In this document: one piece after another, positions 40,980 through 48,686 of the stretch
Numbering within the stretch: the first letter of the stretch is position 1
How the letters are laid out: the number at the start of each line of letters is the position of its first letter
NCBI GenBank assembly: GCA_964647585.1
Contig: CAZYGG010000019.1
Coordinates: forward strand, 1 to 57,012
DNA: 57,012 nt
Direction: 5' to 3'
DNA from: CAJINA01 sp964647585
GTDB lineage: Bacteria > Desulfobacterota > Desulfobacteria > Desulfobacterales > CAJINA01
Program-made: the position numbers and the translations under genes
Notes under the pieces: model-generated
What the model was told of the DNA's origin: nothing
What the model saw: the letters and a program-made list of their open reading frames with translations, nothing else
The model's database searches: none

Positions 40980-41729
40980 CTAGGGAATAATCGTTTCAAA
41001 GATTTTTGCCGAAGCGGTGATGGCCGGGTTTTCTTCCGGCATTTCAACTGTCGGTCGACCTTCAAAATCATATTCATAAACCATCTGGTCGTCCGGCAGG
41101 GTGCCGAGCAGTTTCAGTTCGTTTTCTTCCAATATCTTCTTGATAGCGTCGGAAGGCTCCTCTTTACACCGGTTAATGATCAGGCCGCTGTCCGCAAAGC
41201 CGATATTAAGCTCCCTGGCCAGCTTGTTGATACGGGTGGCGGCCTGGATCCCGCGCCGGGAGGTGTCGGAAACCAGCAGGAGCAGGTCCACGTTGCGTGT
41301 GGTGAGACGGCTGATGTGCTCCATGCCGGCCTCGTTGTCCATCACGATGTAGGGATAGTTCCCGGTGAGTTTTTCCAGGAACCCGGTGAGCAGGGTATTG
41401 GCCGCGCAATAGCAGCCGGAGCCTTCGGGCTGTCCCATGACGACCAGGTCGTAGCCGCTTGATTCAACAATGGCCTGCTCGAGTTTCATGGACATGAAAA
41501 CATCTTTGGTCATTCCGCTGGGAACGATACCCTTTTTCATTTCTTCCCGGGCACCGCCCACCGTGTTGTCGACTTCCAGTCCGAGGACTTCGTTCAGGTT
41601 GGCATTTGAATCCGCGTCCACCGCAAGTACCGGGGTTTTTTCAGTTTTGACGAGATATCTCATGAGCATGCCGGCTACGGTGGTTTTTCCGGTGCCACCC
41701 TTTCCGGCCAGAGCAATTGAAAATGGCAT
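40980..41729 (-). CDS. cooC: CooC-type nickel-inserting ATPase
   Basis: A 249-residue MinD-like ATPase. LAGKGGTGKTTVAGML is the deviant Walker A; AVDADSNANLNEVLGL and IVMDNEAGMEHISRL the switch regions. GQPEGSGCYCAANTLL contains the Cys-X-Cys that binds metal at the CooC dimer interface. It helps load nickel into carbon monoxide dehydrogenase/acetyl-CoA synthase. No CODH genes lie in this window. Next gene (AcuC-like) starts 21 bases downstream. Confidence 0.93.
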   Translation of the reverse strand: MPFSIALAGKGGTGKTTVAGMLMRYLVKTEKTPVLAVDADSNANLNEVLGLEVDNTVGGAREEMKKGIVPSGMTKDVFMSMKLEQAIVESSGYDLVVMGQPEGSGCYCAANTLLTGFLEKLTGNYPYIVMDNEAGMEHISRLTTRNVDLLLLVSDTSRRGIQAATRINKLARELNIGFADSGLIINRCKEEPSDAIKKILEENELKLLGTLPDDQMVYEYDFEGRPTVEMPEENPAITASAKIFETIIP

Positions 41730-41768
41730 TTACGTACGTCCTTTCTTATAAGGTAAACTGATCAACAG

Positions 41769-41938
41769 TAGAAGCTGTTTCAAAAACGGATTTTGGTTCC
41801 CCGCAAAAAACGCACGGGATCTACGACAAATGCGGCGGCCGTGAGGTTCAGCCCGGAGGAATACGTAGTATTTCGAGGGCTTGAACCGAGCGCCCAACGC
41901 CGAGATTGGGCCAAAAGACTTTTTTGAGACAGCTTCTA
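41769..41938. mobile_element. MITE-like element A4 (170 bp)
   Basis: TAGAAGCTGTTTCAAAAACG at the left and CTTTTTTGAGACAGCTTCTA at the right, with the family core AATACGTAGTATTTCGAGG. It lies 40 bases upstream of cooC. Confidence 0.82.
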
Positions 41939-42205
41939 ATTAGGTCAGTATGGGCAAACAGTCAACCTTATAATAATACCGTTACAGGAAGATGCAAATT
42001 GACTGAGACGGACATATGCCCGCAGGGAATTTCCAGGGTTCGGATATCGGTAACAGCCCGATCTGTTTGCCTAATATGCCGCTGCCGGCCAGTAAAACGC
42101 CTTGCATTGGGTTCAGGGTTGTGGTACCCATGCTAGTTGTTTGCGATGCGTAACCTAAACTGAATTGTCGCCTGCCATGGTGACTGGTATTTAACGCGTA
42201 TCCAT
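41939..42205. other. unassigned 270-bp region, possibly a gene remnant
   Basis: A 78-codon minus-strand reading frame (42218-41982) with LGYASQTTSMGTTTLNPMQG is present but has no start context and no similarity I recognise. I see no promoter or RNA structure. It may be a remnant of a longer decayed gene. Confidence 0.25.
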
Positions 42206-42378
42206 CCACAAACGGCATCTTTTGGTCCAGAGCGGCGTTATCGCTCTTTTGAGATAATGGCGGAGCCAGTCAAGCTCTTCCGAAATAGCGCACTATGCAC
42301 CACAGGCATTGGCTTCGCTGGCACCTGCGGTCTCAAAATCGCTACGCCATGCTCTGAACCAAAACCTACCATTTGTGG
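42206..42378. repeat. hairpin repeat B1 (173 bp) upstream of the acyl-CoA dehydrogenase
   Basis: CCACAAACGG (42206-42215) plus CTTTTGGTCCAGAGC pair with GCTCTGAACCAAAACC and CCATTTGTGG at the right. The insert ATTGGCTTCGCTGGCACCTG (42308-42328) recurs in element A2. A second copy is at 43584. Confidence 0.75.
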
Positions 42379-42419
42379 ACGAACACGAACTACAAAAGAA
42401 AAGGGAAGAGGGTACAGGA

Positions 42420-43577
42420 ATGGATTTTGAACTGAGCAAGTCGCAAAAGGAAATTCAAAAAGCGGTAAGAGACTTCGTTAAAGGCGAGTTTAAAAAAGAT
42501 GTCATCGAGAAGTTGGTGGAGGACCACGCATACCCCACGGCCATCTGGAAAAAAGCGGCCGAACTGGGGTTTATCGGCATACATTTCCCGGAAGCGTATT
42601 CGGGTGAGGGCCTGGGTGTCATGGAGAATATCCTCGTGGCCGAGGAGCTCTGCCGCGGGGATTCCTCTGTCGGCGCCTGCCTGATTCTGGCGGATTTTGC
42701 CTCCGAGATCGTGCTCCATTTTGGGTCGGATGAGATGAAGGCCAAATGGCTCCCGAAAGTGGCCGAGGGGGAGGTGCTCTCCTGCGGCGCCTTCACGGAA
42801 CCGGATCACGGGTCCGACATTACCCGCATGGACACCACTGCCGTCCGGGACGGTGATGAATGGATAATCAACGGCAGCAAGATTTTTATCACCAATGGCG
42901 GTGAGATGGCCGGGTTTTACAGTGTGCTGTGCCAGACAGACCCGGAGGTTGCTCCCAGTCATCGGGGCATGAGCCTTCTTCTCGTTGAGGCTGACCGTGC
43001 GGGTGTGTCAACGGTAGATGTGGGCCGTAAGATGGGGATCCAATTGATGGATACCGCCGAGGTGATTTTCAAGGATGTGCGTGTCCCGGTCGACAACCTC
43101 ATTGGCCAGGAGGGTCGCGGGTTTTACCAGGTACTCGAATTTTTTGATGAGAGCCGGATCCTGATTGCCGCCCAGGGCCTCGGCACCGCCCAGGGCGCTT
43201 TTGATCGGGCACTCAAGTATGTGAAATCACGTGAACAGTTCGGTAAGAAAATTGCCCAGTTCCAGATCACCCAGCACAAGCTGGCGGACATGGCCACTAA
43301 AATTGAGCTGGCCCGCCTCATGGTTTACAAAGCGGCCTGGAATTTCGACCAGGGCCATATCGACCCGAAGCTGACCTCCATGGCCAAAATGGTCGCTGCC
43401 CGGACAGCCGTGGAAGTTGCCGATGAGGCCATCCAGTTGCTCGGCGGCTATGGTTACATGGCCGAATACGAAGTTGAAAGATTCTACCGGGATGCCAAGA
43501 TCACCGAGCTGTATGAAGGTACCAAGGAGATCCAGAAAAATACCATCGCCAGTAGTGTCATGGGCAAACTAAAATAG
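42420..43577 (+). CDS. acyl-CoA dehydrogenase
   Basis: A 385-residue FAD enzyme oxidising an acyl-CoA to the 2-enoyl-CoA. Family motifs: AELGFIGIHFPEAYSGEGLG, CGAFTEPDHGSDITRMDTTA, WIINGSKIFITNGGEMAGFY, YVKSREQFGKKIAQFQITQH, QLLGGYGYMAEYEVERFYRD and TELYEGTKEIQKNTIA with the catalytic Glu. Length fits short/medium-chain types; substrate unknown. ATG 42420 is preferred, because a longer frame from 42309 runs through repeat B1. The gene lies between two copies of repeat B, without electron-transfer genes. Confidence 0.95.
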   Translation: MDFELSKSQKEIQKAVRDFVKGEFKKDVIEKLVEDHAYPTAIWKKAAELGFIGIHFPEAYSGEGLGVMENILVAEELCRGDSSVGACLILADFASEIVLHFGSDEMKAKWLPKVAEGEVLSCGAFTEPDHGSDITRMDTTAVRDGDEWIINGSKIFITNGGEMAGFYSVLCQTDPEVAPSHRGMSLLLVEADRAGVSTVDVGRKMGIQLMDTAEVIFKDVRVPVDNLIGQEGRGFYQVLEFFDESRILIAAQGLGTAQGAFDRALKYVKSREQFGKKIAQFQITQHKLADMATKIELARLMVYKAAWNFDQGHIDPKLTSMAKMVAARTAVEVADEAIQLLGGYGYMAEYEVERFYRDAKITELYEGTKEIQKNTIASSVMGKLK

Positions 43578-43583
43578 TTTCGG

Positions 43584-43713
43584 CCCACAAACGGCATCTT
43601 CTTGTCCGGCATAGCCTTCGGCGACGACGGATTGGCCCGGGGCGGCGTTCTTCCGTCTTCGCCCGAGGGCTACGCCGGACAGGCGCTTTGAACCAAAACC
43701 TGCCGTTTGTGAG
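43584..43713. repeat. hairpin repeat B2 (130 bp) downstream of the acyl-CoA dehydrogenase
   Basis: GCCCACAAACGGCATCTTCTTG at the left and GAACCAAAACCTGCCGTTTGTG at the right, with an inner pair TCCGGCATAGCC / GGCTACGCCGGA. It starts 7 bases after the dehydrogenase stop. Confidence 0.75.
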
Positions 43714-43815
43714 CTGAAGCGGTTGATCGACCAACCTGAAGTGATGTAGCCGGGACAATAAGTCCATAGTTGCAGCTATAAGCTATGCTTTTGGACAGTG
43801 GGGAGATATTCTAAA

Positions 43816-44130
43816 ATGGCTGAATTTGTTGATCTTTTCAAGAAGACCATGCTGACTGGGGTTGGCCTGGCTCTGAGGGGCAAGGACGAAATAAACGAGC
43901 TGTTCAAGGAATTCGAGGAAAAGCTGAATCCTAAAGATGAGGACAGTCGCAACTTCCTGACCGAGTTTAAAAGCAAGCTGGAAGAAACCCAGGACAAGCT
44001 CGAACATCGTGTGGAACAGGCCGTAAAAGAGTTCATGAAAAAGGCTGACCTGGTGACCGGTGCAGAACTGAATGCTCTCAAGAAAGAGATTCGCGAACTG
44101 AAGAAGGCTATCGGAGAAAAACCCGATTAG
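43816..44130 (+). CDS. phasin-like coiled-coil protein
   Basis: A 104-residue protein: AEFVDLFKKTMLTGVGLALR then long charged helices (EINELFKEFEEKLNPKDEDS, FKSKLEETQDKLEHRVEQAV, ALKKEIRELKKAIGEK). The pattern is that of small phasin-like proteins that coat polyhydroxyalkanoate granules or act as scaffolds; PHA genes are not adjacent, so the role is inferred. Its TAG stop forms the tip of element A5. Confidence 0.7.
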   Translation: MAEFVDLFKKTMLTGVGLALRGKDEINELFKEFEEKLNPKDEDSRNFLTEFKSKLEETQDKLEHRVEQAVKEFMKKADLVTGAELNALKKEIRELKKAIGEKPD

Positions 44131-44271
44131 AAACGCTCTCAAAAATGGATTTTGGCTCAATCTAGGCGTTGGGCGCGAATATCAAATCCTCGAAATACAC
44201 CAGTATTCCTCCGGTTTGATATTCACAGCCGCCGCACCTTGAGCCAAAATCCATTTTTGAGAACGTTTCTA
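44128..44271. mobile_element. MITE-like element A5 (144 bp)
   Basis: TAGAAACGCTCTCAAAAATG at the left and CATTTTTGAGAACGTTTCTA at the right, with long complementary inner arms (GATTTTGGCTC / GAGCCAAAATC; ATATCAAATCC / GGTTTGATAT). The left TAG is the stop of the phasin-like gene. Confidence 0.85.
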
Positions 44272-44374
44272 AATCTGTTTCAATATCGAGACCCACCTAT
44301 TATAGTAAGTATTAGATCCAGTATAATTTAAACAACTGAATAAGTAGAACACTGATTCTGAATTTCATCTGACT

Positions 44375-46072
44375 ATGCTGAGCATTCGTAAAATAGGCGT
44401 CCTCGGGCGCACCTATCGCCACCTGAACAGATACCGGCATATCCTGGCCGTGTTTCTCTCCTATGGCTTCGACGAAATGCTGGATTTGCTCAAACTCGAC
44501 CAGTTCATCACATCCGGACTCAAGCTTGTTTCCAGAGACCGGGCAAAGCCCGTGGGCCGGTATTCACGGGCCCGGCGCATCCGCATGGCCATAGAAGAGC
44601 TGGGACCGACCTATGTCAAGCTGGGTCAGATCCTCTCCACGCGGCCGGATCTGATTCCCATGAACCTTGTCAATGAACTCGCTCTGCTGCAGGATCAGGT
44701 ACCGCCCTGCAGTTACGCGGAGATCAGTGCGGTTGTGACCAAAGAGCTGGGTGCCGGGCCGGAAAAGGCCTTTGCCAGTTTTGAAAAGGAGCCCATCGCA
44801 TCTGCTTCCATCGGCCAGGTCCACCGGGCGGTGCTCGAGGGCGGTGAGAACGTGGCGGTGAAGGTGCAGCGACCGGGGATGCAAAAGATCATCGAGGTAG
44901 ACCTTGAAATTATGTTGCACCTGGCCACGCTGATGGAGCGCCATATCGAGGAGGTTGCCTTTTACCGGCCGGTCAAGATCGTGGAGGAGTTTGCCCGGGC
45001 GTTAGAAAAAGAGATCGATTATGCCATCGAGTCAGCCAGCATGGAGCGCATGGCTGAATATTACGCCGATGACCCTGATTATTACATTCCCAGAGTATAC
45101 CGCCAGACCACCACTTCCCGGGTATTGACCATGGAATTTGTGGACGGAACCAAGATTTCGGACATCGCGCAATTGGATGCAGATGGACTGGACAAGCGCG
45201 CCATTACCCGCAAGGGTGCCGATTTCTATCTCAGCCAGATTTTTGAGCAAGGCTTTTTTCATGCCGATCCGCACCCCGGCAACATCTACATTTTGCCGGG
45301 GGAGGTCATCTGCCTGTTTGATTTCGGCATGATGGGGATGGTGGATCTGCACACCCGGGAGGACTTTGTCGATCTGGTGGACAATGTGGTGCATAAACAG
45401 CCGTCCAAAACCATCCGGGTGCTTTTGAAGCTGACGGACTGGGACCATGAGCCCGATATGCGGCAGCTGGAAAAAGATGCCACCGAGTTCATGGAGAGCT
45501 ACCTGTTCAAGTCTCTGAAGGATATCGAGATCGGCAAACTGCTCAATCGCCTGATGGACCTGGCATCCCGGCACCGGCTGCGGATCCCCCCGGATACATT
45601 CCTGATGATGAAGGCACTGGCCACCGTGGAGGGGGTCGCCCGCATGCTGGATCCGGAATTCGACATGATATCGCGGACCGCGCCCTTTATCGAACAGGTC
45701 AAGCTGGCCCGCTTTCGTCCGGAGCGGATTACCGAGGACATCCTGCGCTACGGGACCGAACTGCTCCACTTCCTGGACCGCTTCCCCAAGGACCTGCTGC
45801 ACATTACCCACCAGATTAGACGCCAGAAGTTCGTGGTGCGCTATATCAATGAACACCAGGATGACCTCATCGCCGCCCAGCACCAGGTCAGCAACCGGAT
45901 CGCCTTTGCAATTGTCATCGCGGCTCTGTTGATCGGCTCCGCCATGATTGTCATTGCCAAGACCCCGCCGCTGTTTTACGGTATTTCCCTGATCGGAATC
46001 ATGGGGTTCCTGTCGGCTGCCGTGATGGGGGTCTGGCTGTTGATTGCGATACTAAGAAAAGGAAGGTTGTGA
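44375..46072 (+). CDS. UbiB/ABC1-family atypical kinase
   Basis: A 565-residue membrane kinase-like protein. Motifs: ELGPTYVKLGQILSTRPDLI (KxGQ), EKEPIASASIGQVHRAVLEG (Ala-rich loop), VAVKVQRPGM (Lys), MEFVDGTKISDIAQLDADGL, FFHADPHPGNIYIL (catalytic Asp/Asn) and CLFDFGMMGMVD (DFG-like). Two C-terminal helices (IAFAIVIAALLIGSAMIVIA, FYGISLIGIMGFLSAAVMGV) anchor it. It supports isoprenoid quinone synthesis or lipid transport. No RBS of note. Confidence 0.95.
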   Translation: MLSIRKIGVLGRTYRHLNRYRHILAVFLSYGFDEMLDLLKLDQFITSGLKLVSRDRAKPVGRYSRARRIRMAIEELGPTYVKLGQILSTRPDLIPMNLVNELALLQDQVPPCSYAEISAVVTKELGAGPEKAFASFEKEPIASASIGQVHRAVLEGGENVAVKVQRPGMQKIIEVDLEIMLHLATLMERHIEEVAFYRPVKIVEEFARALEKEIDYAIESASMERMAEYYADDPDYYIPRVYRQTTTSRVLTMEFVDGTKISDIAQLDADGLDKRAITRKGADFYLSQIFEQGFFHADPHPGNIYILPGEVICLFDFGMMGMVDLHTREDFVDLVDNVVHKQPSKTIRVLLKLTDWDHEPDMRQLEKDATEFMESYLFKSLKDIEIGKLLNRLMDLASRHRLRIPPDTFLMMKALATVEGVARMLDPEFDMISRTAPFIEQVKLARFRPERITEDILRYGTELLHFLDRFPKDLLHITHQIRRQKFVVRYINEHQDDLIAAQHQVSNRIAFAIVIAALLIGSAMIVIAKTPPLFYGISLIGIMGFLSAAVMGVWLLIAILRKGRL

Positions 46073-46079
46073 CAGATAA

Positions 46080-46200
46080 AAGGGTTCAAGGATTCGAGGA
46101 TCCAAGGGTTCAAGAGAGGTCAAAAGCAATAAAAGGTCTTAACACCCTCGGCTCCTTGACCCCTTGAATCCTGGGACCCTTGCTTTTTTACACTTGACCC
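46080..46200. repeat. GGTTCAAG-word hairpin
   Basis: GGGTTCAAGGATTCGAGGATCC and CAAGGGTTCAAG at the left pair with CCTTGACCCCTTGAATCCTGGG at the right. It separates the UbiB-like and shikimate-kinase-like genes. Confidence 0.6.
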
Positions 46201-46211
46201 CTTTTATTAAC

Positions 46212-46727
46212 ATGCCCTCATCTAAATCCAACATCGTCCTCACCGGCATGCCGGCCGTGGGTAAGAGTACCATCGGCGTCCTGCTGGCCAAGCGGCTGGG
46301 GATGGCCTTCGTGGATACCGATATCGCCATCCAGACCGCGGAACACAAATCCCTGCAGGCGCTGATTCAAGCCAATGGCCTGGAGAAGTTCTGTGACCTG
46401 GAAGAACAGCACCTCCTCGCGCTGAACCATACGAACACCGTGATTGCCACCGGCGGGAGCGTGGTGTACCGGGCGGGGGCGATGCGGCATCTGGCTGCCG
46501 GGGGCACGGTGGTTTACCTGGACATTGATCTGGACAGCCTTGAAAAACGGCTCAGTGACATCGATGCCCGGGGGGTGGTTTACACGCCGGGGCAATCCCT
46601 GGCGGATCTTTACGCAGAGCGTCTGCCGCTCTACCAGAATACGGCGGATACCGTTGTCAGGGCTTCCGGCGTTACACCGGATCAGTTGGTATCCCGCGTT
46701 ATTGAGCAGTTGCGTAAAACGAAATAG
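46212..46727 (+). CDS. shikimate-kinase-like protein, shikimate site altered
   Basis: A 171-residue P-loop kinase. LTGMPAVGKSTIGVLLAKRL is Walker A; AFVDTD holds the conserved Asp pair; IATGGSVV the GG motif; YAERLPLYQNTAD the C-terminal Arg-Tyr. The position normally occupied by Arg58 (FRxxE, shikimate carboxylate) reads FCDLEE, and the lid RP motif reads ARGVVYTPGQ. A function on a substrate other than shikimate is possible. ATG 46212 is used. Confidence 0.8.
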   Translation: MPSSKSNIVLTGMPAVGKSTIGVLLAKRLGMAFVDTDIAIQTAEHKSLQALIQANGLEKFCDLEEQHLLALNHTNTVIATGGSVVYRAGAMRHLAAGGTVVYLDIDLDSLEKRLSDIDARGVVYTPGQSLADLYAERLPLYQNTADTVVRASGVTPDQLVSRVIEQLRKTK

Positions 46728-46761
46728 ACACCGGCGGTGTTTTACAGTAATAGGATTAGGT

Positions 46762-48051
46762 ATGTACGCAAACTTTCGCAAAATATCCAGGCGGCACAAG
46801 CAGACGGGCACCTGCCTGCAGACAATGCTGCTGCTGTTTTGTGTGGCAGCCCTGTTGCCGGCCTGTGCCGGGGCACCGTTGCGAAATAACCCGATGCCGG
46901 AAAAGCTATCCGGCCAGATTCAGCCCTTCAATCGGTGGGAAGTGCGCACCTGGGGTGATGAGCCGCCCGAGAAATTCAACCAGATGATAGACAGCCCCCG
47001 GGAGTCGGCGCGGTTCCAGGCATTTGCCGACCATTTCCGGAAGGCGCCGTATTTTCTAAGCGTTTCCGGTGGCGGTGCCAATGGGGCCTATGGTGCCGGT
47101 GTTATTAACGGCTGGACGAAATCAGGGCGCCGTCCGACGTTTACCATTGTCACGGGGGTGAGTACCGGGGCGCTTATCGCGCCGTTTGCTTTTTTGGGGC
47201 CGGATTACGACTGGGTGCTGAGCGAAGTTTACAACACCCATGGCACCGAAGATCTGGTGAGCATGCGGGCCTTCCTTCCCAGCCTTTTTTCAGACGCCTT
47301 TTTCGACTCGAAACCGTTGAAGCGGAGGATTGCCGCTTATCTGACCATGGAGGAGATGCAGGCCATTGCCGTGGAGCACGACCGCGGACGTATCCTGCTG
47401 ATCGGCACCACCGACATGGACGCCCTGCGACCGGTGATATGGAACATCGGCAAGATTGCCAGGCAGGGTACGCCGAAAGCCCTGGAACTCATCCAGCGCA
47501 TCATCCTGGCGTCGGCTTCGATTCCGGTGGCATTCCCACCGGTGGTTATCAATATGGCCCGCGACGGTAAGGTTTACCAGGAACTGCACTCCGACGGTGG
47601 TGTTACCAATCAGGTGTTCTTGTTCCCTCCGGGTCTGGACTGGCAGGGGTTTGCATCTCATTACAATATCCCGCGAAAACCAGACCTTTACATTATCCGC
47701 AATGACCGCATGGCTGCAAAGTATGAAACTACCCGGGCCCGCCTGAAACCGTTGGCCAGCCGTTCCATCGACAGCCTGATCCGGACCCAGGGCATCGGGG
47801 ACCTTTTCCGTCTTTACGTTACCGCCCAACTGAATGACTTTCACTACTATCTCTCCCACGTACCCGACGACTATCAAAGGGAAACCGATGAACTGTTCGA
47901 TCCGGATTACATGCGGCCGCTTTTTCAGATCGGCTATGAACAGGGCAAGCGGGGCGGGTGCTGGGTTTCCAAACCGCCGGGCCTGGCGGCACCTTCCGAA
48001 GATGCCGGTTCGGCCGGTTGCAGGCCGCCCGAGGAGGAAAGCTCAGAATAG
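46762..48051 (+). CDS. patatin-like phospholipase lipoprotein
   Basis: A 429-residue lipase. Signal with lipobox ALLPACAGAP (Cys about 33). The patatin domain shows the oxyanion loop SVSGGGANGAYGAGVING, the nucleophile VTGVSTGALIAP (GXSXG) and the catalytic Asp in LHSDGGVTNQVF, so both members of the Ser-Asp dyad are present. It probably acts on phospholipids in the periplasm or outer membrane. Starts 34 bases after the kinase-like gene. Confidence 0.94.
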   Translation: MYANFRKISRRHKQTGTCLQTMLLLFCVAALLPACAGAPLRNNPMPEKLSGQIQPFNRWEVRTWGDEPPEKFNQMIDSPRESARFQAFADHFRKAPYFLSVSGGGANGAYGAGVINGWTKSGRRPTFTIVTGVSTGALIAPFAFLGPDYDWVLSEVYNTHGTEDLVSMRAFLPSLFSDAFFDSKPLKRRIAAYLTMEEMQAIAVEHDRGRILLIGTTDMDALRPVIWNIGKIARQGTPKALELIQRIILASASIPVAFPPVVINMARDGKVYQELHSDGGVTNQVFLFPPGLDWQGFASHYNIPRKPDLYIIRNDRMAAKYETTRARLKPLASRSIDSLIRTQGIGDLFRLYVTAQLNDFHYYLSHVPDDYQRETDELFDPDYMRPLFQIGYEQGKRGGCWVSKPPGLAAPSEDAGSAGCRPPEEESSE

Positions 48052-48063
48052 CAAAGGGTATAT

Positions 48064-48426
48064 ATGGTTAGCACCGCAAAGGAAACCCTCAGTACGGCGC
48101 AACTGGCCGGCGCGCTGGATAATCTCCCGGTTGGCATCACCATCATAGATCCGGCCGGCCACATTCTCTACTATAACAAATACTGTGCCCGCTACGTAGA
48201 CCGGAAGGCCGAGTATATTGGCCGGGATATCCGGGACTGCCATAAAGAGGCGGACAGTGTGGCCAGGATTGACGAGATCCTCAAAACGCTCAGCGAGGGC
48301 CGCAAGCGTGAGGTGCATTATGAAAACAAACGGGGTGCCCGACATCTGTCGGTAACCGTGTCCCGGTTTGAAATAGAGGGGGCGCTGATCGGCTTTATTC
48401 AGAGTTTTGTGGTGAAAAGAGAATAG
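48064..48426 (+). CDS. single PAS-domain protein
   Basis: A 120-residue PAS domain: LDNLPVGITIIDPAGHILYY, NKYCARYVDRKAEYIGRDIR and ARHLSVTVSRFEIEGALIGF. No output domain, so it must act through another protein. It starts 12 bases after the patatin stop and is likely in that operon. Confidence 0.9.
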   Translation: MVSTAKETLSTAQLAGALDNLPVGITIIDPAGHILYYNKYCARYVDRKAEYIGRDIRDCHKEADSVARIDEILKTLSEGRKREVHYENKRGARHLSVTVSRFEIEGALIGFIQSFVVKRE

Positions 48427-48451
48427 TGTTACGTCCTGTAGGTTTCTTATC

Positions 48452-48640
48452 TAATGACTAAAAATCCGAAATCCGAATATCGAAATCCGAAACAAATTTA
48501 AAACGCAAATAACCAAATGACAAAAACAACTGCTTACCCCTTGTAATGGTGGTCTTTGTTTAGCCTTTTTGATCATTATGATTTGCCTTTTTGTTTCGGA
48601 TTTCGATATTCGGCTTTCGAATTTAGCTGGCCCCTGAATT
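48452..48640. repeat. CGAAATCCGAA-word hairpin between the PAS gene and dinB
   Basis: TCCGAATATCGAAATCCGAA with ACAAA at the left, and TTTGTTTCGGATTTCGATAT with TCGG at the right, form near-perfect arms of about 25 bp. A related sequence is at 52500-52637. Confidence 0.75.
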
Positions 48641-48686
48641 TAGGATAAAACGGTCAATATTCGTGCAGCTTTTTATGAGATAGTGA

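Noticed and set aside
41982..42218. A 78-codon minus-strand reading frame as a gene
   Set aside because: No start context and no similarity; described only as possible remnant.
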